Source: an uncultured Acidimicrobiales bacterium
GTDB lineage: Bacteria; Actinomycetota; Acidimicrobiia; Acidimicrobiales; SHLQ01
NCBI GenBank assembly: GCA_938038815.1
Contig: CALHTF010000099.1
Coordinates: forward strand, 24,657-88,656
Length of the DNA stretch: 64,000 nucleotides
Direction: 5' to 3'
Part shown: positions 15,896 to 23,854 of the stretch, one piece after another
Numbering within the stretch: the first letter of the stretch is position 1
Layout of the letters: each line of letters starts with the position of its first letter
Notes under the pieces: model-generated
Database searches by the model: none
What the model saw: only the letters and a program-made list of their open reading frames with translations
What the model was told of the DNA's origin: nothing
Position numbers and translations under genes: made by a program

Positions 15896-18388
15896 ATGTT
15901 CACTCTTGCCTGGCGCAACGTGCGCGAGAACCCTTCCCGTTATGTCCTGACTGGCCTGGCCATCGCGCTGGGCGTCGCCTTCTATGTGGCAACCACCGTC
16001 TTGACGAGCACGGTCGATCGTTCGATTTCGGGATCGGTGGACGATCTCTACGAAGGGGTGGACGCCGTCGTTCGCTCGACCGAGGTGTTCGAGACCGACT
16101 TCTTTGACATCCGATCGCCGCTCGACGATTCGGTCATCGACGAGGTCTCGAACCTCGGCGGGGTCGACGCGGTACAACCAGTTCTGAGCGGTTACGCCCA
16201 GCTCGTGGGTAACGATGGCAAGGTCATCGCGGACAACAACGTCGCCTTCGTCTGGTCTGAGTCCGACGACCTGAATGGCTATTCCCTGGTCGAGGGTTCC
16301 ATCCCGACGGGGCTCAACGAGGTGATCGTCGACGAAGGAGCTCTGGCGAGTGGCAACCTTCAGGTTGGCGATGCGATCCGAATCCTGCCGCGCCAACAAG
16401 CCGACATGACGATCGTCGGCTCCATGCGCGCACCCGGCGGATCGGTGGATGGCACCGCAACCTTCGGCGCGACGCTCGAAACGCTGAGTCGACTCTACGG
16501 AAGTGCAGAGATCACCTCGCTCAACGTGGCCTCGACGACTGTCGACGGTCCCGAACTCGTCCGGTCGCTCGACGACTCCGTGGGCGTCGGCCTGGAAGTG
16601 GTTTCGGGGCAAACGGTCGCCGACGAATTCAAGGAACTGCTCAACCAATTCGTCTCGATCATCTCGATCTTCCTCACGGTGTTCGCGTTCATCGCGCTCT
16701 TCGTGGCGGTGTTCGTGATCTACAACACGTTTACGATCACGGTCACCCAGAGAATCAAGGAGATGGCACTTCTTCGCGCGATCGGAGCAAGTCGTCGCCA
16801 GGTGTTGCGCAACGTGCTGCTCGAATCGATCGCTGTTGGCCTCATTGCCTCGGCGATTGGTGTGGTTATCGGTGTTGGCCTCGGATGGGTTCTCTTGAGG
16901 GTCTTCGATGCGTTGGGGTTCCCGCTCAGCGGGGCTGGGCTCGCTATTGAGACACAGGGTTTGGTCATCGGGTTCGTGATCGGCTTGGTGGTGACGATCG
17001 TGTCCGCAGTTGTGCCTGCCCGACGCGGCGCATCGGTTCCACCGATCGAAGCGCTGCGGTCAACCGCCATCGAAGAAGTCAACGCATCTCGCGTCCGTTC
17101 CGTCATCGGGTTCGCGATGATCGTTGTGGGCGCGATCTTCGCCACGATCGGTGCGACCCAGACGAGTACGGTTCCAGCGGTGGCAGGAGTCCTGGGCCTG
17201 TTCCTGGGGATTGTTCTTGCCGCGCCGGCAATCGCGCCAGGCCTCGCACGCCTACTCGGGCGACCATTGATCAAGTTCCGCGACATCGTCGGCGAGCTCG
17301 CCTCCGAGAACGCTGCACGCAACCCGAAACGGACCGCCACAACCGCCATGGCGCTGATGATTGGCGTCACTCTGGTCACGGCGGCGACCGTGATCGCAGC
17401 TTCGTTCCGTGAATCGATTCGCGGCGACATCGACAGGGCCATCACGGCCGAGCTCGTGGTCGAGGCCGGCTCGGGATTTCTCGGCGGCATCGATCCAGAA
17501 GGAACGAACGAGATCCGCGATCTTCCCGGCCTGAGGGCAGCGTCGACGATTCGGCCCATCGAAGCCGAGGTGAACGGATCATCCGAATCGGTCACCGGGG
17601 TCCACGCGACCGACCTCGGGCAGGTACTCAACATCGAGGTGACGTCAGGGGCGCTCGCCGACATCGTCGGCGAATCGATTGGTATCTCCGACGACAGTGC
17701 TGATGACCTGGGCGTCACCGTTGGCGACACCATCCAGCTCGCGACTCAGCTGATCGACGTTCCTGTGACCGTCGCGGCAATTTACGACGGGACCGACATC
17801 ATCGGTGAGCACATCATCGACGCGTCGCTGGCCGACATTGCAGGCACACAGCCGCTCGACTCTCTGGTGTTGATCGCGACCGATGACGCCGATGCCACTC
17901 GGCCCGCTATCACCGAGATCCTCGCGGGCGACCCGACCGCGACGGTCAAGACCGGGTCGGAGTATGCCGACGACCAGGCAGGCCAACTCAACACGCTGCT
18001 GAACCTGCTCTATGGCCTGTTGGCTCTGTCCGTTCTCATCGCACTGCTCGGTGTCGCCAACACGATGACGCTGTCAATTCATGAACGCACGCGAGAGCTC
18101 GGCCTTTTGCGAGCCGTCGGTATGTCGGGGCAACAACTGCGCTCGGCAATTCGCTATGAATCGGCGTTGATCGGACTCGTCGGGTCCATCACTGGGCTGC
18201 TGTTGGGCGTCTTCTTTGGTTGGCTCGCGCATCGAGCGACTATTAGCACGTTCCCCGTGTTCTCCCTACCGATCGGCCCGCTGCTCCTTATCGCAGTCGT
18301 CGGGATTTTGGCCGGCCTCGTTGCAGGCTGGCGACCCGCCAATCGTGCCAGCAAACTCAACATCCTCGAGGCGATCTCCCACTCCTAG
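15896..18388 (+). CDS. Large FtsX-type ABC permease with two FtsX domains
   Basis: 830 residues: an N-terminal TM (about 15-37), a first extracytoplasmic domain, a first FtsX domain with three TMs (about 245-385), a further central TM cluster (about 400-450), a second extracytoplasmic domain, and a C-terminal FtsX domain (about 700-830). Both FtsX copies have the conserved coupling-loop pattern (MALLRAIGASRRQ and LGLLRAVGMSGQQ). This duplicated organisation is common in actinobacterial exporters of hydrophobic or peptide substrates. It closes the inner islet; its stop is about 150 bp from an integrase-like fragment. Confidence 0.92.
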   Translation: MFTLAWRNVRENPSRYVLTGLAIALGVAFYVATTVLTSTVDRSISGSVDDLYEGVDAVVRSTEVFETDFFDIRSPLDDSVIDEVSNLGGVDAVQPVLSGYAQLVGNDGKVIADNNVAFVWSESDDLNGYSLVEGSIPTGLNEVIVDEGALASGNLQVGDAIRILPRQQADMTIVGSMRAPGGSVDGTATFGATLETLSRLYGSAEITSLNVASTTVDGPELVRSLDDSVGVGLEVVSGQTVADEFKELLNQFVSIISIFLTVFAFIALFVAVFVIYNTFTITVTQRIKEMALLRAIGASRRQVLRNVLLESIAVGLIASAIGVVIGVGLGWVLLRVFDALGFPLSGAGLAIETQGLVIGFVIGLVVTIVSAVVPARRGASVPPIEALRSTAIEEVNASRVRSVIGFAMIVVGAIFATIGATQTSTVPAVAGVLGLFLGIVLAAPAIAPGLARLLGRPLIKFRDIVGELASENAARNPKRTATTAMALMIGVTLVTAATVIAASFRESIRGDIDRAITAELVVEAGSGFLGGIDPEGTNEIRDLPGLRAASTIRPIEAEVNGSSESVTGVHATDLGQVLNIEVTSGALADIVGESIGISDDSADDLGVTVGDTIQLATQLIDVPVTVAAIYDGTDIIGEHIIDASLADIAGTQPLDSLVLIATDDADATRPAITEILAGDPTATVKTGSEYADDQAGQLNTLLNLLYGLLALSVLIALLGVANTMTLSIHERTRELGLLRAVGMSGQQLRSAIRYESALIGLVGSITGLLLGVFFGWLAHRATISTFPVFSLPIGPLLLIAVVGILAGLVAGWRPANRASKLNILEAISHS

Positions 18389-18540
18389 GCCGACCACGCG
18401 AGGGACAAGCAGTCGGGCCACTTGTCAATATCTAGTCGAGCCCGAGCCGTGTGCACGCCTGTCTGGCTGATCGGGTCGCGGTCGATGTCGACGATCAGCT
18501 CCAAGGTGCCTTTGCTCCGCTGCCTAATGTGGCCTCGCAT
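18389..18540 (-). pseudogene. Possible 5' remnant of a tyrosine-recombinase gene
   Basis: From an ATG at 18540 the minus strand encodes MRGHIRQRSKGTLELIVDID followed by RDPISQ. This resembles the N-terminal arm-binding domain of phage-type integrases (pattern GSIRxRGxxxWELxVDxGRDP). Homology then fades and the frame runs into the end of the ABC permease gene, so at most about 50 codons survive and no catalytic domain is present. Its position and orientation beside the 3' end of tRNA-Lys are where an island integrase normally sits. The match is by eye and short. Confidence 0.45.
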
Positions 18541-18603
18541 GAGACCAGTCCAACACGTGTTTGTGATGCGTCCGTTGGATCGACGTTGCATCGGGCCTTC
18601 GTT

Positions 18604-18656
18604 GCCCGGGCTTCGTGCCCGGGCCGAAAGGCCGAAACCCCTGTAAACACTGGGGT
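18604..18656 (-). terminator. Hairpin cluster downstream of tRNA-Lys
   Basis: Three hairpins lie in tandem: GCCCGGG/CCCGGGC (18604-18624, 7-bp stem), GGCC-GAAA-GGCC (18622-18633) and ACCCC/GGGGT (18637-18656). Read on the minus strand, the last follows the tRNA-Lys 3' end and is followed by TTTC, a weak T-run. They probably end the tRNA transcript and perhaps also the converging ABC permease transcript. Confidence 0.45.
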
Positions 18657-18662
18657 CTCGAG

Positions 18663-18738
18663 TGGTACGCCCCCTGGGACTTGAACCCAGAACCTGCGGA
18701 TTAAGAGTCCGACGCTCTGCCAATTGAGCTAGAGGCGC
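18663..18738 (-). tRNA. tRNA-Lys (anticodon CTT)
   Basis: A complete 76-nt cloverleaf on the minus strand. The acceptor GCGCCTC pairs with GGGGCGT with wobble pairs, the anticodon loop is CTCTTAA giving CTT, the T-arm carries GGTTCAAGTCC, and CCA is encoded (TGG at 18663-18665 on the plus strand). Its 3' end is duplicated at 5810-5847 and more loosely at 1021-1036, which marks it as the probable integration target of the region to its left. Confidence 0.95.
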
Positions 18739-18802
18739 ATGTAGCTATGCAAGGGTAGCGGGCTTGAGGCCGTGAACCTTCACTAAGCAATTGTTGTTCG
18801 AT

Positions 18803-18880
18803 TGGGGTGACCGACGGGATTTGAACCCGCGACATCCGCGACCACAACGCGGTGCTCTACCTGACTGAGCTACGACCACC
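18803..18880 (-). tRNA. tRNA-His (anticodon GTG)
   Basis: A complete cloverleaf with acceptor GTGGTCG/CGGTCAC, anticodon loop TTGTGGT giving GTG, T-arm GGTTCAAATCC and encoded CCA. The extra 5' G (position -1) characteristic of tRNA-His is encoded opposite discriminator C73. It lies upstream of tRNA-Lys on the same strand, 64 bp apart, possibly in one transcript. Confidence 0.95.
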
Positions 18881-18927
18881 AAGGGTTGCCAGCATACGCC
18901 CCCTGAGGCGTAGTTGAGAACCGGGTA

Positions 18928-19608
18928 TTACGAAATTTCGTGGGTCTTGAGCCCGCTTGCCGCTTCGGCTTCGAGCACCGATGCGGTCAACGACTCCATG
19001 ATGGTGTCTTTGGCTTCGACCGCCGATCCCGACACGTCACGGACGATGTTGTATCGCAGGGCCACGTGGGTGCGCTTGAGACGGGGGATCGGTACGGGCT
19101 TACCGATGGGCCAGACCCGCTCGGATCCCGAGACGCCCATGGTCACCACCGGTAAGCCGCTCTTGATGGCGAGCACGCCGACCCCCTCGCGGGCTTCGCC
19201 CACGCCGGTTGGGCGGTCCTTTGCTTTGACGAGTCGGCCTTCGGGCATGATGGCGATCGACCGGTTGGCGTTGAGCTCTTCGAGGCCTTCGTCGAGTGCG
19301 GCCTTGCCGCCCCCCGAGTGAACCGGGATGCAGCCGGTCGACTTCAGAATCCAGCCGATGCCGGGCTGTTTGAAGTACGAACCACGAACCAACATGCGGG
19401 GGGTCTCGCCCCACGACCAACAAAACACATACGCCAAGAACAGGTCGAAAAAGCTCCGATGGTTGGCGGCGATGATCACGCCACCTTCTTCGTCGAACAC
19501 GTCGGGGCGTTCAGGGAAGTCGTAGATAGCGAACAGGCTGAAGAACGCCTTGGAGATCTTGGCGGCTCGTCGATACCCGACGTGATGTGCCTGGTGGGTC
19601 TTGCTCAC
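18928..19608 (-). CDS. 1-acyl-glycerol-3-phosphate acyltransferase (PlsC family)
   Basis: 226-residue PlsC-type acyltransferase. The catalytic HX4D motif is NHRSFFD (His50, Asp55) and the substrate-binding PEGR motif is at residues 122-125 (IMPEGRL). A hydrophobic stretch at about residues 56-68 probably associates it with the membrane. It would acylate lysophosphatidic acid or a related acceptor in phospholipid synthesis. The PlsC family also includes other lysolipid acyltransferases, so substrate identity is inferred. Single gene, transcribed towards the tRNAs. Confidence 0.87.
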   Translation of the reverse strand: MSKTHQAHHVGYRRAAKISKAFFSLFAIYDFPERPDVFDEEGGVIIAANHRSFFDLFLAYVFCWSWGETPRMLVRGSYFKQPGIGWILKSTGCIPVHSGGGKAALDEGLEELNANRSIAIMPEGRLVKAKDRPTGVGEAREGVGVLAIKSGLPVVTMGVSGSERVWPIGKPVPIPRLKRTHVALRYNIVRDVSGSAVEAKDTIMESLTASVLEAEAASGLKTHEIS

Positions 19609-19650
19609 AGAGCCGACCCTACTCGGCTGGCTGTCACGGGTGAACTCTCG

Positions 19651-20535
19651 TTACCGAGATGCTTTGACCGCATCGGCCCGGCCGCTGGTTCGCAGGTCGA
19701 TGAGTTCGTCGATCTCGTCTTCGGTGAGGTCGGCAAACGGATCGTTGTCGGGCGCCGGGCTGAGGTAGCCGAGAGCAAAGCCGATCAGCGTCGGGATCGC
19801 TACCAACGGAATCCATGCCGTTGTGGGTAGCGGGAAGATCCGCAACATCGAGAACGCCACCGCCAACAGAAGGCCAACGCCGAGTCCGGGGATGGCGAAC
19901 CGTAGGGCCCGGGCAATTCGGTTGGCCGGAAGCCGACGTCGGGCGGCGGCCAGCAGTGCCATAGCGATCGAGGCGGCGGTCATCAGTGCGAGCAGGCCAG
20001 CGAAGGTGCCCATGAGCGAGAAGGGCCGGCCCCGCACGTCGACGGCAAAGCCCTTCGAACCCAGCTCGGTCCGGTCGGCGTCGTAGGCCTTCAGGCTGGT
20101 GCGAAGGTAGCCGTGGGCTTGGCGGTCGAGGTCAAAGAAATCAACCGGCACTTGGTACTGGCGGGTCTCGCCCGGGTCGACCGTGAAGTTGATGCCAGCG
20201 TCATAGGCCATGAAGGTAAGGTCGAGCATCTCGCCCTCGATACGCAGGTGTTCGACGGTGACCGCCGACGACGAGGTGTTGGTGATGTCGACCACCAAGT
20301 CCGACTCTTGGAGCGGTCGTAGCGCGATCGGGTTGCTCGGCGTTGCTTCGCCGATCGATTGCCCGTCGAGCGTGCCCTCGAGTTCGACGACCGAGTCGGG
20401 TGCGTCCGACCCGCAGCTGGCGGCTACGAGCGTAAATAGTGCTAGCCCCACCAGCAGCCAAAAGCGCGACAGCGCGCTGGCATCGCTGGTTGGTTCGAGT
20501 TTGATGGGCTGTGGTTGGTGCCCTGTGTGGTTCAT
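19651..20535 (-). CDS. Membrane lipoprotein with beta domain and C-terminal TM pair
   Basis: 294 residues. After about 30 residues a hydrophobic segment ends in a lipobox-like LVAASC (Cys41). An extracytoplasmic beta-rich domain (about 45-170) resembles an immunoglobulin-like fold with ITNTSSSAVTVEHLRIEG. Three TM segments follow (about 173-195, 208-228, 232-255), then an acidic cytoplasmic tail. No known family. It ends 42 bp before plsC and is divergent from the cyclase. Confidence 0.65.
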   Translation of the reverse strand: MNHTGHQPQPIKLEPTSDASALSRFWLLVGLALFTLVAASCGSDAPDSVVELEGTLDGQSIGEATPSNPIALRPLQESDLVVDITNTSSSAVTVEHLRIEGEMLDLTFMAYDAGINFTVDPGETRQYQVPVDFFDLDRQAHGYLRTSLKAYDADRTELGSKGFAVDVRGRPFSLMGTFAGLLALMTAASIAMALLAAARRRLPANRIARALRFAIPGLGVGLLLAVAFSMLRIFPLPTTAWIPLVAIPTLIGFALGYLSPAPDNDPFADLTEDEIDELIDLRTSGRADAVKASR

Positions 20536-20605
20536 TTTTCCGCCGTTCCCCGCTGTGACTGGACTTCCACCAAGAGTGGTCTGACTTGCTCTAGAGCTAC
20601 CAGCT

Positions 20606-20630
20606 TGGCGTTAGCAGCGCGTTAACGCCA
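20606..20630. promoter_or_regulatory. 8-bp inverted repeat in a divergent promoter region
   Basis: TGGCGTTA (20606-20613) and TAACGCCA (20623-20630) are perfect inverted copies separated by 9 bp, in the 204-bp gap between the divergent lipoprotein and cyclase genes. The position suits an operator for either gene; there is no T-run to suggest a terminator. I see no clear -35/-10 pair in the rest of the gap. Confidence 0.4.
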
Positions 20631-20739
20631 GTCCGCCATACTTCGATTGTTTCTAGACGATGTATGTCCATTGGTCCGACCGCCGTGCTCAGTTGATCGC
20701 CGGAGTAGAGTGGGAACCGAGGCGTACAGGGGGCAAGAC

Positions 20740-21753
20740 GTGACGCAGAACGGGAATCTCAGGGGGCGGGTTGTGGTGATCAGCCAACCGGGCCGCACCG
20801 ACATTCACCTAGCGGTGCTGGCACCGATCGAGCTCGGTCGCGACTGTGAAGGGTTACTACTGGCCGATGGTCAGGTGTCGCGGCGCCACCTCAAACTCGA
20901 ACCGGTCGACGGGCGAGTTATCGCCACCGATCTGGGCAGCACCAACGGCACCACGCTCGATGGTCAACCGATAACCAGCCCGGTGGTTCTTTCGGAAAGT
21001 GCGACCCTCGTGGCCGGGGAGACAACGATCCGCTTGTGGGTCGACCGCAGTGCGCCGCGCCCCACTTTTGTGCCCGACGCCGGTCTCGACCCGCGGGCTA
21101 CCCAAACCGCGACACCGGTCGTGCGACCCGATCCTGGGGTGCCCGACGACATTCGGGCCACCTCGATTCAACGGGTTGCCGAGTCGATCGAGATGGACAA
21201 GATCGATGTCGCCCCGCTGGTGAGCGGCAATGGCACCATCACCATCGTGTTCAGCGATATCGAGTCCTCGACCGAACGCAACGTTGCGCTTGGTGATCAG
21301 GTCTGGTTCGAGGTGCTCGGTAAACACAACGACACGGTGCGCAAACACCTTGCCCGCTACGGAGGCACAGAAATAAAAAACCAGGGCGACGGCTACATGC
21401 TGTCGTTCCCGGGGGCCCGCATGGCGGTCGACTGCATGGTGGCGGTGCAGGCCGAACTCGAACACGCCCGCACCATCGACCCCGAGCGCTCGGTTCGGGT
21501 GCGGGTCGGCATGCACACCGGTGAGGCGTTGGTCGACGACGACGGCGACCTGTTCGGCCAACACGTCGTGATCGCCGCTCGGGTCGCCAACCTGGCGAGT
21601 GGTGGCGAAATCTTGTTGTCGCAACTCACCCACGACATCGTGGCGGCCCGCGGCGACATGGTGTTCGGCGAAGCCCGCTCGGTTGAGCTCAAGGGCATTT
21701 CGGGCGGGCCACACGACGTGTACCCCGTCTACTGGGAAGACCAGCGAGGCTAA
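20740..21753 (+). CDS. FHA domain-class III nucleotide cyclase fusion
   Basis: 337 residues from a GTG behind AGGGGG. An N-terminal FHA domain (about 8-100) keeps Gly-Arg, SRRH and GSTNGT, so it can bind phosphothreonine. After a linker, a class III cyclase domain (about 165-335) has metal-binding Asp173 (FSDIESST) and Asp217 (NQGDGYM), Lys213 for purine recognition, Asp270 and Arg281. The transition-state Asn expected four residues before Arg281 is Val277, so activity may be reduced or altered. The convergent Ser/Thr kinase whose stop overlaps this one could supply the phospho-signal for the FHA domain. Confidence 0.88.
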   Translation: MTQNGNLRGRVVVISQPGRTDIHLAVLAPIELGRDCEGLLLADGQVSRRHLKLEPVDGRVIATDLGSTNGTTLDGQPITSPVVLSESATLVAGETTIRLWVDRSAPRPTFVPDAGLDPRATQTATPVVRPDPGVPDDIRATSIQRVAESIEMDKIDVAPLVSGNGTITIVFSDIESSTERNVALGDQVWFEVLGKHNDTVRKHLARYGGTEIKNQGDGYMLSFPGARMAVDCMVAVQAELEHARTIDPERSVRVRVGMHTGEALVDDDGDLFGQHVVIAARVANLASGGEILLSQLTHDIVAARGDMVFGEARSVELKGISGGPHDVYPVYWEDQRG

Positions 21754-23726
21754 CTGCGGTACTCGTTACGGCGAGTGATCCGCTTGCGTTTCGCCGTTCG
21801 TAGCAGCACCGCACCCAACGCCATCCAGCCGAGAGCGGCCAGGGCCGCCGCGGCTATCACCGTCGGGATCGTGGCGATCTTTCCGGCAAGTAGCGCCAGG
21901 GCGATAACCACCAGCGCGCCCGACAGGGCGCCGAACACGCCGAGGCCAAAGAACGACCCGAGGCGTCGGCGGCCGCGGCGCAGCGGGCGAAGGTTCGATT
22001 CGATCGACGCCAACGACAACAAGGCGAGGAACCCGGCGCCAATGCCGATTGCGGTGAGGTAGGGCGGGTTCGCAACGTCGGCCACGAACGACTGCGACGC
22101 AACCAGCTCGCCATCGTTGAGGGTTTCGACGGTGGCTTCGGTGGCGCCCGACACTACCCACTTGGCGGCGCCGACTTCGAGGGTTGCGGTTCCGTTGGTG
22201 ATGGGGGCGCTGTCGGTGCGCACGTGCGACTGGCCAAGGGTGGCGAACGTAAGTCGAGCTTCGTCGCCCTCGGGCAAGCCGGTTACCTCGATCGGTTCGG
22301 CGAAGTCGAGCGCCACCAACTCATCGCTGTTGAGACTGTTGGCGGCGACGCGGGCCTGGCCCGTATCGACACGAGCAGCTTTGGACTCGCCGATGCCGAT
22401 CAACCCAACGAGCACGGCGCCCACCAGGCCGACAATCGTCAGTAGGCCGGCGAGTAGGGGCGAGCTCGGTTTTTCGAGCAACGACGACACCGCAACCATT
22501 TGGGCCGGATCGACCCGGCGCAAGTCGGCGCCTGGCTCGTGAGCCGTAACCTCTGGACGCACGACTTCGGCCGGCGGAGCGGCGACGGTCGGTTGGGGTG
22601 TCGGGGCTGGTTCTTCGAGCTGTTCGACGGGCTGCTCGGCAACCACCTCGTCGGCCGTGATGCCGTCGGGGCCGACCGTGGCTTTGGCCTCGTTGCCCAC
22701 GGCGGACTGTTGCCCAGGAAGCAACGTGGCGTTGTCGTCTCGGGATGCAGCGGTCGGAGCGATCGTCTCGTGGGCAGGGCCGGTCGATGCTGTCGGCCGA
22801 GGGCCCGCGCCGGTGGTGCGGGCCGCTTCGGTAAGCAGGGGAGCGCCCTCGACCCGGTGGCCGGATGCGCCCAGCCACTCCGGACCCCACGCTCGGGCGG
22901 CGGCTTCGCCCAACGCAACGCCAAACTCTTCGGCCGACTGGTAACGGTCGCTCGGCTTCTTGGCGATTGCTCGGTCGACCACCGCAGCGATCGACGCAGG
23001 AACATGCGGCGCAACGCTCGCCAAGGGTGGCGGATCTTGGCTGATTCGAGCGACCAAAAGCGACATGGCGTTCTCGCCGCCGGTGAACGGCAGCCGCCCA
23101 CTGAGCAGTTCGAACAACATGGTGCCGGTGGCGTACACATCGGCCTGAGCGGTAACCGGATCGCCCGATGCCTGCTCGGGCGCCATGTACGCCGGGGTTC
23201 CAAGCACGCTGCCCTCAACGGTGGCCATGGCGGTTGCGCCGTTCATCACCTTGGCGATGCCGAAGTCGGTGACCTTGAGCGAACCGTCGTCGTCGAACAT
23301 CAGGTTCTCGGGTTTGATGTCGCGGTGCAGCACGGCCTTGTCGTGGGCGTGGCCGAGTCCGGCGCACGTAGCCATCGCAACCGCGCAGGCCTGGGGCATG
23401 GCGAGACCGCGTTCGACAAACCGCTCCCATAAGGTGCCGCCCGGCAGGGCTTGCATCACCAGCAGCAATTGATCGTCGCGCTCGACAAAGTCGTACACCG
23501 GCACAACGTGGGGATGATCGAGGCTGGCCAACACTTGAGCCTCGTGGACGAAGCGCTCTCGGACTCCGGCATCGGCGGCAAAGTTGCGCGGCAGTTCCTT
23601 GATGGCGACCGATCGGCCGAGCTTGCGGTGGCGCCCGAGGTACACCACGCCCATGGCGCCTCGACCCAGTTCGCTCAGTACTTCGTATTCGGGAAGTGCC
23701 CCTCGTACGGCTTCGTTACCCGCCAT
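21750..23726 (-). CDS. Membrane Ser/Thr protein kinase (PknB-like)
   Basis: 658 residues. The Hanks-type kinase domain (13-285) has the Gly-rich loop GRGAMGVVYLG, Lys43, HRDIKPEN (Asp136), DFG (154-156) and an APE-region MAPEQ; all catalytic residues are present. A Pro/Ala-rich juxtamembrane region (about 300-425) precedes a first TM (about 430-450), an extracytoplasmic domain of about 120 residues, and a C-terminal cluster of three or four TM segments, which differs from the PASTA layout of PknB. Its 3' end overlaps the convergent cyclase gene by 4 bp. Substrates unknown; the FHA-cyclase is a candidate. Confidence 0.9.
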   Translation of the reverse strand: MAGNEAVRGALPEYEVLSELGRGAMGVVYLGRHRKLGRSVAIKELPRNFAADAGVRERFVHEAQVLASLDHPHVVPVYDFVERDDQLLLVMQALPGGTLWERFVERGLAMPQACAVAMATCAGLGHAHDKAVLHRDIKPENLMFDDDGSLKVTDFGIAKVMNGATAMATVEGSVLGTPAYMAPEQASGDPVTAQADVYATGTMLFELLSGRLPFTGGENAMSLLVARISQDPPPLASVAPHVPASIAAVVDRAIAKKPSDRYQSAEEFGVALGEAAARAWGPEWLGASGHRVEGAPLLTEAARTTGAGPRPTASTGPAHETIAPTAASRDDNATLLPGQQSAVGNEAKATVGPDGITADEVVAEQPVEQLEEPAPTPQPTVAAPPAEVVRPEVTAHEPGADLRRVDPAQMVAVSSLLEKPSSPLLAGLLTIVGLVGAVLVGLIGIGESKAARVDTGQARVAANSLNSDELVALDFAEPIEVTGLPEGDEARLTFATLGQSHVRTDSAPITNGTATLEVGAAKWVVSGATEATVETLNDGELVASQSFVADVANPPYLTAIGIGAGFLALLSLASIESNLRPLRRGRRRLGSFFGLGVFGALSGALVVIALALLAGKIATIPTVIAAAALAALGWMALGAVLLRTAKRKRITRRNEYRS

Positions 23727-23854
23727 AAGCCAGTCACCCTACATCGTCGAAAATGGGGCTGCCCTCGAAACGGTGCTCGAACCGGAATTTGTACATTGGC
23801 CGTTAATCGCGCGCTCATATAGTCTCCTAGGACACGGCGGAAGCGGGTTGAGCG

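Noticed and set aside
18385..18723. A 112-codon minus-strand gene covering the tRNA-Lys 3' end
   Set aside because: It would read through tRNA-Lys; only the stretch from 18540 has any protein-like similarity, so I report just an integrase remnant.
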